A DNA stretch of 64,000 nucleotides from Balaenoptera acutorostrata (Eukaryota; Chordata; Mammalia; Artiodactyla; Balaenopteridae): contig NC_080079.1 in the NCBI RefSeq assembly GCF_949987535.1, forward strand, positions 50,579,000 through 50,642,999, in the 5' to 3' direction. The stretch's first letter is position 1; each line of letters opens with the position of its first letter. The notes beneath the pieces are model-generated. The model was not told where the DNA came from, made no database searches, and saw only the letters and a program-made list of their open reading frames with translations. Below are positions 27,895 through 41,873 of this stretch, piece by piece. The translations under genes and the position numbers were made by a program.

Positions 27895-30800
27895 GTAAGG
27901 AGGGCCTGGACCTGGGGGAGGAAGTGGTACAGGATCTGAGTCCCAGCTCAGCCAAAGCAGGGACTCTCTGGACTTCAGTTACCCATATGTGAAATGGGCT
28001 CATACTATCTATCTGCTGGACCAGCCGTGAGGCTGAATGAGGTGCTAGGTGGCAGGCTCCCGTTTAGGAGGCCACCCCCAGCCGGCCTGGACTGGGTGCC
28101 CCAGGGCCCAGCCTAAGGACCACAGGAAGTTCCCCGCCTACCCACGGCAGGTAATGGTCCTGGAGGTTGGACAGGGCGGGAGCACTCTATGCCATTGACC
28201 ACCGGGGTGCTGAGGGGCTGGGGTTCTGGAAGTTTCTAGCTGACCTGGGAGTGGCTCCTATTCTTCGAAGTAAGTCAGTTCTGAAAGCTGAGCCCAGTTG
28301 AGGCTGGCCCGGCCTAAGCCATAGAAGACAGATGCTCCTGGGGACTGGATTTGGATCTGAGTGCCCAGGGGGACTGGCACAGGCCCTCAGCCTGGCCCTA
28401 ACAGCGCCCTAACAGTCGAGCAGTGAGCAGACAGGGTGCCCTGCTCTATTTCAAGAACAAAAAGGAGGCTGTGGCATCCAGCAAGCTCTGCTTCAGCAGC
28501 CCTCTGGAAATGGGCAGAATGGTCTTATGACTAGACCAGGACACCCTTTTCCAGTCTTTTTATGTGTCCAGGGCCAGGGATCCTCCTGCTGATAAGGTGC
28601 GGGGAATGTGGGTCCCTCCTCAGGGTACCCCTCAGTCAGAGCAGCAGGTGCCATTTATCGGACCCATCTCTGGGCTAGGCATCTTGCCAAGTGTTATCTC
28701 AATCCTCCTTACAGCCCCGGTTACAGAGGAGCCTGGGGCTCAGAGAGGCTAAGCAGCTGGCTAAGGTCACACAGCTGAGGAGAGCTAGAACCAGGATCTG
28801 AGTCTGACTCTAGAGATCATACTCTGGTCCCAGTCCCAGGGGTGCCTATTCCCCCCTGCCTCCCCCCGCCCAAACCAGACTTGGTTGAGGGCATCTATAA
28901 GGATTTGGAGGGTGAGAGGGGCCAATTTACACTCACCCAGAGTCTCCCGTCTGGCTGGCCGAGATTCACCGTCACGTTGGCCTGGCCCAAACCTTCCTGG
29001 GACAGTTCTCATACAGCTCTGACACTTCAAGCTGAATGTATTTGTTAGACACTGGCCCGAAAGCAGATTTGACCAGGGAGAGGCAGGAGGGTGAGAGCAA
29101 GCGAGTGTGCACTGCCGCTAGGTGATGGAGGGGCGGGCCATGTGGGAGGAGAGGGGAGAAGCTGGGCCTGGAGAGACCCCCTTTCCTGCCCCATTCCCAG
29201 TTCTGCTCGAAGCTGGGAGGTGCAGATGGCTCTTGGTGGGGAACCCAGTCACCCAGCTCTGATTTCAGGACCAAGGGTCCAGCCTTCCCTCCCCAAAGCC
29301 ATCAACTCCAAGGCCCTGTCTCTGGGTGGCCGGCCTCCCTCTGACGAAAGGGAGTATGAGGGGCCCAAGCGGCTGGGCAGGAAGTAGGAGATGCTTCTCT
29401 TTCTCCCCCACTCCCACCCCGGGGCTGTGGGGAGGGACGGCGTTCCCTTAGCCCCAGGGAGCGTGGGTCTCCGGACTGCTCAAGGCCTGAGGGGGTCACT
29501 CAGCCATGGCCTGGAGGCCTCAGTGTGTGCAGGTGTGTGCGCAAGGGTAGCCTGGCCCGGGAATGCCCAGGCAGGAGTCCCAAGCCCTGGTCCCAGGAAC
29601 CTCCAGGGGGTCCCAGCAGGCCTGCTGGTCTCCTGTCTACAACCCAGAAGCTGCAGGCCCCACAGGTCAAGCCCAGGTTGTCGAGGCCTCCGGAGGGGCT
29701 GGTGAGAAAGGAAGGAAGCGCCGCACAGCTTCCTTGGGCTGATTGCTTCCCGTGTTCCTGTGAGGGGAGAGGCGGAAATGCGGCCCCAGCCCTGCTCCTG
29801 CTATGGGGAAGGGGAGGCGAACAGGCTCTCCACAGTCAAGGAGGGGCGCCACACCACCCACGCCACCCGCCACGAGCCTGGTGGGCCCGCCCCCCTGGCT
29901 GCCAGAGCCAGGGCCCTGCCCTGCATTTGCCCCTCATACCTGTATCCAGGGCCTGGGGGCCAGGGCAGGCCCTGGACACAGACCCAGATAAGACGCTTTG
30001 TGGACTTCCCTGGTGGCACAGTGTCTAAGACTCTGCGCTCCCAACGTAGGGCACCCGGGTTCGATCCCTGGTCAGGGAACTAGATCCCACGTGCATGCCG
30101 CAACTAAGAGTTCATATGCCGCAACTAAGGAGCCTGCATGCCGCAACTAAGGAGCCCACGAGCCCCACCTAAGACCCGGCACAACCAAATAAATAAAAAT
30201 AAATAAATTAAAAAAAAAAAAAGACCCTTTGAAAGGAGAAGCTCGAACAAAACAACGTGGTGCTGGATGCCAGGTCTCAGGATGGAGGAGGTACATGGTA
30301 GGTGTAGGGTCACCCAGGAGCCCAGGAGCCCGTGGGGCTGGGCCCAGTGAGCCAGCAACGTGGGTATTTGGACTTTGTGGGGAAGAGGCTCTTTCTTTGA
30401 TCCCAGGCTTTCGTGGGGTGGGGAGAGCAGGAGGTTAGGATGTGGGTTCCTCAGACGCATGAGCACTTCCCAGGCAGGACTGAGCCTGCTGAGGGGACTG
30501 AGCCAAGACCCAGGCAAGGTGCCCCATCTCCACATTGCTGTGACAGTACTGCAAGGTCGCCCCTGTTCTCTCCACTTTACACATTGTGAGGCTCAGAGGG
30601 GTGGGGTCGCCACCAGGGGCCACACAGCTCCTAAGTGATGGGTCAGGCCCACATCGGCTGGGCTGCAAATCCCAGGTGTCCTCAGTTCTGTCTCCCCTAA
30701 GAGGGGTGGGAGTGTAGGAGCCACTCCTCCCAGAAGCCCAGCTGGCCCCGGTCACCAGCATCAGTGTCTCCACAAGGAGCGTTTACAACTTTTGCAGCTG

Positions 30801-33647
30801 GGAGCTTGTGGCCCAGAGGAGTCACGCATATCTCTGGAGGTCACACAGGAGCAGAGTGGAGCCCAGACCGCTGGTCTCCGGGCCACAGCTGTACCTCCTG
30901 CACCTATATCTGTTCTCCAAGGCACAGGGCCCTGAGCACTAACCGGGAAGAGCCCCCACTGGCCTGAGCTACGCTCAGGGATGGACACCAAGTGGGCCTT
31001 GGGCTCCTCTGTGACTCAGAGACCAAGCCTGGCAAACTTCTCCCATGGAGTCATCACAATCACAGCCACATCCAGGACCTCAGGGAGCCAGGATGCTAAG
31101 AACACAACCTCCTTCCACAGAAGGACTTAAAGGGCAGTTGCAGGTAGGTTTTACTGGCTGGTTAAGAGGCACTTAAGTGTCCTAACAGGCCATAGCAGCA
31201 GCACATTTATAATTCAGGAGGCTCAGGCTAACAGCCCTTTCCCTGCTGGAGGCTTTCTCTGCCTTCCTCATAGCCTCCCCCCACGGAGGGGCTGGGAGTG
31301 GGAGTCTTCTCCACATTTCCAGGACTGGAGGAAGGGCCTTGCTCAAGGTCACCCTGAGTCCAGGGACAGGGAGGGGAGGAGAGCCCAGGCCTCCCAGATC
31401 CTATTAGAAGCTCCAAGGGGGGCAGCAGACTCTTTCCTGCCTGGGGCAGGAGGGCATCAGAGGCCATATCAGAGGCCCAGGACAGGCCCAAAGCAGGCTG
31501 GAGACCCTCACACTCATTTCTAGGCTGGCACCTGCCTCTCAGTAGACCACTGGGAGATGAGAGTGCCAAGAGGGCCAGGGCCCGAGGCCAGGAGGCAGTG
31601 AGAACAATGGGGCACTTCAGCGAGCTGGGCCGGGGGCTCAGTGGACCAGCGAGAAACTGCCAAGAGCCGGAGGAAACCAAAGCAAAGGTCAGGAATGTTC
31701 CCAGGGCTTCTGGGCCAGCAGCCTGTACTGTGCCAAGGGAGGGGAGCGTGGGCAGGGAGAAGAGCGGCTGCTGGAGCCTGAGGTTTGGGCAGGTCAGGAG
31801 AGAAAGTTCCTGGGCAGGAAGGGTGGGCGGCACCGCTTCCAGTTCTAGGAACCCGAGGTGGAAAGTCCCAGTCACTCCCTGCAGGCTGGCCCAGACCCGG
31901 TGCTCCCAGGGTACAGGCCTTCTGGACCCTCTGCAGCCATTCAGAGGGCACGCGAGGAGCAGAACTTTGTTTACAGCGGGTGTTTCTCAGCCTTGCACTA
32001 TTGACATTGCCAAATACCCCTGGGGCGAATCCCCTCTCCTCCCAACACACGCCCCGTTGAGAACAACTGGTTTACAGAAATACTTCTCTCTAGGTCTGAG
32101 CATGTTCCAGGAATTTCCATGGGGCCCAGGGCGAGGTGTGGGCTGCAGTCGCTGATCCTTGAAACAGTCTGTGCAGGTGGCCACCTTGCCCCCCGGCCCT
32201 AACCTCTGGGCCCAGCACTTTCACAGTCCCGTTTCTGTGTTGAGTGCACATCCTTTGCTTCCATCCCGATTTTCACATGTCCCTTTTACCATTTACTAGT
32301 CCCTCAGGGATGTACGGGTCGCTTCCGGGTCTCTGTTCCCACTGACTGGCTTGACAAATCTTGTGCTAACGTCCCACTGTTTTCTGGATTGATTTTATTT
32401 TATTTTTTTGGCCGCACTGCACCGCTTGTGGGATCTTAGTTCCCAGACCAGGGATTGAACCCGCACCCTCGGCATCGAAAGCACAGAGTCTTAACCACTG
32501 GACCACCGGGGAATTCACGTCCCACTGTTTTCATTACTTGGCATTAGAGTCAGTCATAACAGTTAGATGAGGAACTCCTCACTTGTTGTCTTCCAAAATG
32601 TTCTTACCTGTTCATCTGCATTTTCTCTTCCAGATGGAAATTATTTTATTTTTAAGTTTCATTTTTATTAGTTATACACACACATAAGCAGGGCTTAGAA
32701 AACTCTGGCATGGTGGGGCAAATCTGGCCCCCCACCTGTTTTGCAAATAAAGTTTTATTAGAACGCAGCCATGCCCATTATTTACATCCTGTCAGTATCT
32801 GCTTTCCTGCTACAATGGCCAAATTGAGTAGATGTAACAGAGTCTGTATGTCCTGGAAAGCCTATGCATTCTTTTTCCTCCCTGCACACTTCTGGTTTTC
32901 CCTGAAATAAACAACTGTCTTCGTTTTTTGTTTTAGTTTTTTTCCTTTTGCTTAGTTTTCTGTGTCTTTGTCACCATTCAATTCCAAACTCTCAGCTAGT
33001 TGTCCACATCTGCTCTCCACCTTCATTCCTGTCAGGTGTTTCACCACCTGTGTCTTCTTGGAGATGCCTCTCTCGGAGCCTCCAGCCGTGCTCCAGGCTG
33101 GACCATTGCTCACTCACCCCCTGCCTGTCATTATCCTGGGGTCTCCCTTCACCTCGTTTCTGTGCTGGAACTCCTGTTTCCTGATGCCATGATTTCCTGT
33201 TTCTTGGTGTTCTCTCTTGTTTTGGTGGAGCATTTCTGGCACAGTGGTCCTCAATCCTGGGCTGTGCCTTAGAATGACCCAGAGAGCTTTAAAATGCAGA
33301 AGACCAGGTCTTAATCCCAGAGAATCTCCTTTAACTGTCCTGGGGTGGGGCCTGTAGGCTCATATTTTTAAAGTGCCACAGGACGCTTCTGATGTGAAGG
33401 TTTGATGGCAAGATTGCAAACCACGGCTCTAGTAGCTCCCTGATGAGGGTCCTGGGGAGGGAAATGTTTTGAAATCAATCTGGCTTGTTGAAAATGTCGT
33501 TATTTTGTGCTCCTTAAATTGATAGTTAGGCTGGGTATAGGATTCTAAATTGGAAATAATTTTCCTTCAGTATTTTGAAGGTGATTCTCCACTATGTTTT
33601 AGTGTCTGGTACTGCTGTTGAGAGGTTCAAGGCTATTCTATTTACTG

Positions 33648-33691
<44 letters not shown>

Positions 33692-36600
33692 TGGGGAGGG
33701 GCTTGATTTTTTTCTCTGGAAAGTGTAGAATCATTCTCATTCCCAGAGTTCCAAAATTTCACAACGATGTGCTTTGCTGTGCGTTTATTTTCATTGTATT
33801 GTGGGTAACTGGTGGGCCCTCTGAATCTGAAATTCCACGTCCTTCTCTTCTGGACTATTCATTTGGTTGTTTTCATCAGTGATTCCCTCCCTCTGTTCTC
33901 TCCTTCTGGAACTCCTATTGTTTGGATGTTGGATTCCCAACACTGGTCCTCTATTTTTCTGATCTTTTCTGTCCTATTTTCCATCTCTGCTTGCTCTTCT
34001 TTTAGGGAAATTTCTTTAACTTTACCCTTTAACTTTTCTATTAAATTTCTTTTGCATTTCTACCATTATAGTTTTAATTTCCAAGGGCTCTTTTTTGTTC
34101 TCTCAGTGTTCTGCCCCCATTTTTAAAGTGGCTTCCTTTTCTTGTTTCTTGAATGCAGTAAGTTCTCTTATCAGTCTGGGAATATTAATGCAAATTTGGG
34201 GGGAAGTTCTTTTCTCCCTGCACAGTCTTGGTTTTCTCCAAGTTGATTTTCTTACATTTGCTCGTTTTTACCTCCCACTTTTGTAAGAGATTTTCCTCAG
34301 GGGTCATTCTTGGATGTCTGCCCGCTTAAGAGTAGAGAGGCTGGGAAGCTGATTGGAAGCTGAGTGGATGGGTGATCTGTTTTGTTATAGGATGCTCTGC
34401 TGGGCTAGTTCATTGGGGGGAACCCCTGGTGTCAGTGTCTTTAGGTCTTTCCCCTTGAGTGGGGTCATTTTTCTGACAAGCTTTTTCAGTCTGCTGCCAA
34501 GAGGGTACATGCAAGCTGCCAGGTTTCTGGGAGCCAAGTGGGAAGGCAGGCTGCGTGGTCTCAGCACTCAAAATAGGTATGGTCACTCAATCCCCCTCAA
34601 CTCACCCCACTGCCATCCCCAGCAGTATCCCTGTGTGATGGTACCTGGTGGGCCTGGGGCAGAGATCAGCTCCAGAGAATTAAATCCCAGCCTGAGAGCC
34701 ACTCAATCACCAAGGGCCCTGAACATCGCCTCCCAACATCTCACAAATGTGGTCCTTTCTCCCGAAATCTACCACCATGGTCCAGTCGGTCCACGCTGCC
34801 AGTATCTCCCACCTAGACCCCTGACACCACCACCTACATCTTGCCCCCTCCCGTCCTTTCTGTACCCAGGAACTAGGGTGGCTCTTTCATGTCACCTCCC
34901 TGCTTAAGCTCCTCCACGGCTCCCCATGCCTTCAGGACGGAGCCCTGTCCTCAGGGGGCACTCAAGGCCTCCATGGTCTGGCTTCTCCTTACCCCCATCG
35001 CCTCTCCTTGGCAGCCCTTTCTGCGCCCCCAGTCTCAGTGGGGCCACACACCTCTGTCACAGCTTCTGGTGCTTCACCTCACTCCCTCCACGTAAGATGC
35101 AGCCTAATCATCCCCTCCTCCCCAAAGTCTCCCCAGGTCCTAGCACCTATCACACCATCTGAGATCACCCACTCTCCCTTGGGACCCTGAAGATAAGGTC
35201 TGAGTCTCCACATTGGCACTGAGCCGGAGCCCAGCACCCGCTCTCACTAGGTGCTACATCGAACCGAGCCATGGAGGTCATTACCACTTGCAACGCTGGA
35301 GAGCTCTGCTCCGAGAGCTGACTGCGTGGGGAAGGGCCCTCTGACCTCTTGCTGAGTGCATCAGCTCTGCCAGCAGACCTGTGAGCTGGGGCTCTGTCAG
35401 CAGCGAGCAGCCCTCCACCCCGGATGCGCCGCAGCACACGCTGGTGGAGGGCACAGGAGGCAGGGTGACCTCCCAGGTGTTCAGGATGCCGAGTGTGACC
35501 CCCACACCACTCGTTACGACCTCAGTGTGGGTGACCTTTTCCACAGAAGGAACTGCTCGGCCTGGCTGCCTTCCCCTACGACTGTTTCAAAGTCCATTTC
35601 CACAATGGCCATAATGGGGCACGACCAGAGCAGGCGCCCCTGGCCGCCAGAGCGGGCAGGACAGCAGTGTTCACTGGGCACTTGGGAAGAGCCAGGCACT
35701 TGATACTCCTTTGCCCACTTGGAGGAGAGTATTATGATCTCCATCGCATAGATGGGAAACGAAAACTCTCTAAGCGCCTCACTCGAGGTCACACAACCAG
35801 AAAATGTGAAGGATTCGAACCCAGGACTCTCCAGCCCCAGCAGCGCCATGCTGCCTCCCTGGCACCAGGAGAAACAGGGAGATCCCTTCCTGACTCTGGT
35901 GGTAACTCTGTGACTAGCGGGGGGGGGGCCCTGAGCCTCTCTGTGCTGACCCGGGGGTGAGGGGTGCTTCCTGGAAGGCCATGGAGCAGGTGCCCTTGCA
36001 GGCGGGGTCTGTGGAGCTTTTGCTCTGGAGCAGAGGAATGAATAATGCAGAGCACTCCCTTCTCAGGCTAATGGATCCAGAATCCCCCAGACTGGGTAGG
36101 GCAGAGAGGCGGGGGCGGTGGAGGGGGGGCGCTCGGCACTGGCTCCCTGCTGACCTCTAGGAAGTGGGGGGCCTGGGTGTGGCTCAGCAGCCCTCTCTTC
36201 TGGCTTGTTTTTTTCCAGTAACTGGTGTCCCTACCAGAAGTCCAGGCTGGTCACCTTCGTAGCTGCTTGCAAAACAGAGAAATTCCTCGTCCACTCACAG
36301 CAGCCATGTCCACACGGGGCTCCGGACTGCCAGAAAGTGAAAGTCATGTGAGTCGGGGTGCAGCAGGGTGGGCTATTCGTCCAGGCCCTGTGCCGGCTCA
36401 CCCTAGAGTCGCTGAGCCAGCCGTCTTCCCCCAGGTACCGTGTGGCCCACAAGCCGGTGTACCAGGTCAAGCAGAAGGTGCTGGCCTCCGTGGCGTGGAG
36501 GTGCTGCCCGGGCTTTGTGGGACCCGACTGCCAGCACCACGGTAGGGTTCCCTGTGATCCCCCTTCCCCCTTGACCTCTGACCCCAGAGGTCATGCAGAC

Positions 36601-39600
36601 CCTCTGACCTCTGGAGTCAACATCTGATGCTTCTCTGCAGATCCCAGGGCGATCCCTGAGCCTGAAGATCCAGGTGATAGCCTCCAGGAGCCTTGGGATG
36701 GGCCAGTTGACTTTGAACCTGGTATGCTGCTTTCCTGGAAGGCACGGGAGGGACAGGCGGGAAGAAAGAACCCATGTGCCTAGGGCTCTTCTCCTCTGAT
36801 AGGGCAGTGCCATTTCAGGGAAGCTATGTCCCCAGAATCAGCAGGGGTCCCTCTGTGGCCCTGTGTCACCCTGCCCCCACACCAAGGCAGCCAGGTTACA
36901 GGGCCCTCAGTGACCTGCCTGCTGGCCAAGTACACACACCCTTTCCCTTGACCCTATTTTCTGGGAAGGACAGCTTCATCCGGCACCCTCCTTGCCCCCT
37001 GAACTGCATAAGCTCCCATGTCCTGGGAGAAGGCTCCCCACAGCCCCCCTAACCAGGGCCAGGAAGTCATGCTGTCCCTGGTGATGAGTCAGCACAGCAG
37101 AACCACCAAGTGACACCATTTGTGAGGCTTTCAAGGCCGGGCCATAGTTGGGATGCGGAATAAGTTTCATGATGTGGTGAACGCCTATCTATTGACAAGG
37201 GCTGACTAGAATGATGTCGAGAAGCCGTGTCCCTGTGACTGAGGAGGAAAGTGTGCCATGGAGGATTAGTCATGTCTGCTGTGGGTTTGGGGGCAGGGTG
37301 AGGGCTCACTTGCCATGCATTTGCCCTTCTGGAGTTAAAGGCTTCTAAGCTCCTGCTCAGAGGACATCAGGACACAGCTCCCTGTTTCAATCCCCAAATT
37401 TCCTCTCTGCACCTCATGTTCTGCCCAGGCCTGGGAAGTTAGACACTTATGTCTCATGTGTATTCAGGCCACCGGGATGCAGAGATCAGCAACATGGTGG
37501 AGCAGCAGGAACGCCGGCTGGGAGATGTCCAGAATGACATTCACCAGGTGGCAGACAGCCTTCCAGGCCTATGGAAGGCCCTGGCAAGCAACCTCACAGT
37601 GGCAATAACTGAGGCAAATCAGACAGAGCTTGGTGAGTGGCAGGTTCCAGGGTCTGAGGAAGAGCCCAGTCACATCCTAGGGGATGAGTGGGGAGGGGAA
37701 ACAGGAAGGCCCATACCTCAGAGGCCCCCCCCCCAGTCGCCCCCTGGGGAGGCTGTCTGCTCCCAAAGGGCTTGTGTAAACACGTGCATCTGTTGTAGAG
37801 TTTCCCGGCAGATCCTTGGAGCAAGTGCTACTGCCCCACATCAACACCTTCCTGCAAGGACATCTTAGCCCCATGTGGAGAAGCTTCAACCAAAGCCTGA
37901 ACAGCCTCTCCCAGGCCATAAGAAACTTATCTCTTGATGTGGAGGCCAACCGACAGGCCCTCCAGAGGGTCCAGGAGAGCTCTGTGGCCAGAGCTGACTT
38001 CCAGGATCTTGGTGCCAAATTTGAGACCAAGGTCCAGGAGAACGCCCAGAGGGTGGGCCAGCTACGGCAGGATGTGGAGGGCCATCTGCATGCCCAGCAC
38101 CTGTCCCTGCACCAGTCCCTCTTGGAGGTCCAGGCCGATGTGGACACCAAGCTGAAGAAGCTCCTTAAGGCCCAGGAGTCCCCGGGGGTCAACGGCAGCC
38201 TGGTCCTGGTGGCAGCAGGGGCAGCAGCGAGGCCGGAACCAGAGAGCCTGCAGGCCAGGCTGGGTCAGCTGCAGAGGAACCTCTCTGCACTGCATGTGGC
38301 CACCGCCCACAGGGAAGAGGAGTTACAGAGCACCCTCGCAGACATGAAGGCCACCCTGGCCCAGCACGTGGATGAGATAAAGGAGCTGTATTTGGAATCC
38401 GATGACACCTACGAACAGATCAGCAAGGTAGAGCGGCAGGTGCAGGAGCTTCAAGTGAACCACACTGCGCTGCGCGAGCTGCGGGTGATCCTGATGGAGA
38501 AGTCACTGATCATGGAGGAGAACAAGGAGGACATGGAGCGGCAGCTCCTGGAGCTCAACCTCACCCTCCAGCACCTGCAGGGCGCCCACGCGGACCTCAT
38601 CAAGTACGTCAAGGACTGCAACTGCCAGAAACTCTACTTTGACCTGGATGTCATCCGGGAGGGCCAGCGGGACACCACGCGTGCCCTGGAAGAGACCCAG
38701 GTGAGCCTGGACGAGCGGCGCCAGCGGGACGGCTCCTCCCTGCAGGCCCTGAGCAGCACGGTGGCCGCCCTGTCGCTGGCGGTGGATGCGCACCGGGCGG
38801 AGGCCGAGCGGGCGCGGGCCGACGCGGCGCGGCTCCGGAGCCAGTTGCGCACGCTGGGCGGCGAGGTGAGCGCGCTGCGGGCCGCTGAGGCCGAGATGCG
38901 ACGCGAGATCCGCCGGCTGCACGGCTCCTTCGCGGCCCTGCTGGAGGACGCGCTGCGGCACGAGGCCGTGCTGGCCGCCCTCTTTGGGGAAGAGGTGATG
39001 GAAGATATGTCCGAGGAGGCGCCTGACCCGCTGCCCCTGCGCTACGAGCAGATCCGCACCGCCCTGCTGGACGCGGCCAGCGGGCTGCAGGAGCAGGCCC
39101 TTGGCTGGGACGCGCTGGCTGCCCGGGTGACAGCCCTGGAACGGGCCTCGGGGACCAGCGGGCAGGCCGAGCGCCTGGAGCCCAATCGGGACGCGTCGCC
39201 AGCGGCGGCCGGCGGGCCGGATCTGGCTGGGCTAGCGCGGGAGCTCCAGAGCCTGAGCTCCCACATGGAGCGCGTGGGCCGGTGCTGCGAGGCTTCCTGG
39301 GCCTCCTCCTTCAACAGCTCCCTCGAGGGCCTTCGCGAGGAGCTCTCCACCACCGAGCGTGGCTTGCAGCAGCACCAGCGCCTCTTCCACAGCCTCTTTG
39401 GGAACTTTCAAGAGCTCTTGGTAGCCAACGTCAGCCTGGACTTGGGGAAGCTGCAGGCCATGCTGATCAGGAAAGGGAAGAAGCAGCAGAAAGGTCTGGA
39501 AGCTCCCAGGAGGAGGGACCGGAAGCAAGTGGAGTCTTTGGAGGATGCGCATGTCAAAGGGCCGGTGCTCTGGGACACAGGTGAGTTGCCCAGCCTGAAG

Positions 39601-41842
39601 GAGGCTGGGGGAGTCTAAGACTGTGTTCTCTGCCGACAGCGCTTCTGCCTCAGAGGGGGCCAGGGTGAAAGAGAGCAGGATGACCATCAGTCACCTCTAC
39701 TCAGGACTGGCTTTGCCCTTAACCCACCTTCTATTTAGGACTAGGGAGGGGCCCCTCAAGCCACCTGGAGTATTAGAAGGTAGAAGTCACATGACTGAAC
39801 TGTCAGTGAGCAGGCAGAGCCCCACCACGGAGATGTTTGAGGCTCATATATACACCAGTGGTTGCCTGCCACTCTTAACTGTAGAGCAGGGAGGGGGGAT
39901 GCCTCTCTTTCCTCTATAACCACACCCTCAAATCCCTCCAGCTCAGCTCTTCGCCCGACCCCGCTTCACCCCCCATGTTTCTTTAAGCTTTCCCCTGTAT
40001 ACAAGTGAGTGTGTGGATAGGGGCTGGTGTCCTCTGCCATGGGCAGCACGCCACAAGAAGTGAATATAGGGGAAAGCCTCGGGCCCCAAAAGGAGCTCGT
40101 TCTGCTAACATAGTGGACCCATGCTGCTGCTCTGAGCCAGGTCCGCCACAATGCCTTTCTTGGGCTTTGCCATGTTGAATCATCACAACAGCCCAATGAT
40201 GCATTATCACTGCTGCCATCTTACCTGAAACAGCATTAGTCAGGCAACTGTCCTGCTCACACATCTAGTAAGCAGCACAGAGGAACCCAGTCTGGCTGTC
40301 TCTAGGGAGCTGGCTCTTCACCTGTGAAAGGCCCTTGACTGGCCCCTGCAGGGCCCTGGGAAGCTGCCTCTGAGGCTGAAGGGATGAGCAGCCAGCCTTC
40401 CCAGCCCCTCCCTGAGTGTGGCCCTGGAAAGTGGACCCCTACACTCTGTGCCTTTAGTGACTCTACCCTGCCAGAGCGGCTGGCCTTGGAGCTACGGCCG
40501 CCTCCTCACCCAGACCTGGGGCTAAGTACAAGGCCGCCATCTGGGCCGTCCATACCCTCGTGTAGCCTGGCACATGGGCAGTCCAAGGCCTTGCTGAGGA
40601 TCCCACCGCAAGCCTGCCCTGCTCCCACTCACTCCTCACTATGGCCCTGCAGGAGCAGTGGACATAGCACAGGCTCTAAAACCACTTACGTGTCTCAGTT
40701 TCTTCCTCTGTAAAAGGGAGAACCACTACCTTCATCAAAGGGTTGTCAGGAAGACTAGCAGATACGTTTACCAAAAACCTAGCACAAGGCTTAACATTGA
40801 GTAGAAACCAGTCAATGTTTCCCCATTTCTCCAGCATTTTCAGGGCTGAGGCTGTATCTACCTACACTCTTACATTTTTTTCTCTCTTGTGAGTGGTGCA
40901 AGGCCTCAGCTGCCTGATAGTTTAGGTATCTGGGTTTACCACTGCAATATTTTGTTATTTAAAAAAATTTTTTTCCTTAAAAGTAAAAATTCCCCCTTGT
41001 TTGTCTTATGGGAAGGCCAAAGGGCTTGACTCCGGCCCTGCAGGGAAGCCCACTCTCAGTGCGCCTGCTGGCAAATCAGTGAAGGACAACCCTTCCACCA
41101 AGGAGCACGTCGGGCCACTGGCTGGCTGGGGCGCTCCACAGAGGGCGCGCTAGTCCGGCCTTGCTTCGGCAGGGTGAGCGCGCCACCTCCTGGGTGCTGG
41201 GGGAACTGCAGAGCCAGTCTTTCTCACACAGATGGGAAAGCTATTCTGAACTAATTCTCAGAAAATCTTCCAGAACTAGAGAAAAGCAAAATTTTGTCAT
41301 TCACGAGGATGCTGTTGGACTGGGAGCCAAAGAGCGGGGGCTCTAGTTCTGGGACCTAAGTCACTAACCGCTATGCAAATTGCTCCTCTTTTAGGCCTTG
41401 GTTTCATCCCCTGAGAAGTAGGGAGCTTGGTCTCAACAGAGAGGGGTTGGGGGTGGGGGCACAGAGAGCCCACAGCTTGAGGGAGCAACAAGGGAGCACG
41501 TGAGGAACATGACCTCATCAGTGCTCAGGCCAGTGTCAAGGCCGGAGCCCAGTGAGACTCAGCCTTCCCATCTCATCTCCTGGCCAGGCGGCCAGGCAGC
41601 CCTGCTGGCTCCTTCCTCTACACTGAGTGGCTTTTCTGGCTCCAGGCCTGTGCGTGGGCCTGGTGGGCCGCTCGCCTGTGTTCTCTGTTTCATCCTCCTT
41701 AGATTGGCTAAAGTGCTTCAGGTGGGAAGAGCACCAGAAGTCAGGAGATCCACAGCTCCCAGCTTGGTCATGTGTGTCATCTGGAGCAAGCTTTCCCTTT
41801 CTGGGACTGCTTCCCCCTCTGTAATCCCAGGGCTCTGAGCAA

Positions 41843-41873
<31 letters not shown>

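Larger units (their letters stand above)
27895..36218 (+). other. MMRN2 intron 1
   Basis: An 8.3-kb intron. It contains SINEs at 30001 and 32385, MIR pieces near 28640, 30550 and 35690, a MER20 fragment at 31983, MER5A at 33242, a TG microsatellite, an old LINE-like stretch at 33430-34330 and an L2 stretch near 34880-35150. No additional coding exon was recognised. Confidence 0.8.

Noticed and set aside
31228..32155. Long antiparallel open frames of about 180-215 codons.
   Set aside because: They lie inside MMRN2 intron 1, overlap one another on both strands and cross the MER20 fossil. No homology recognised.
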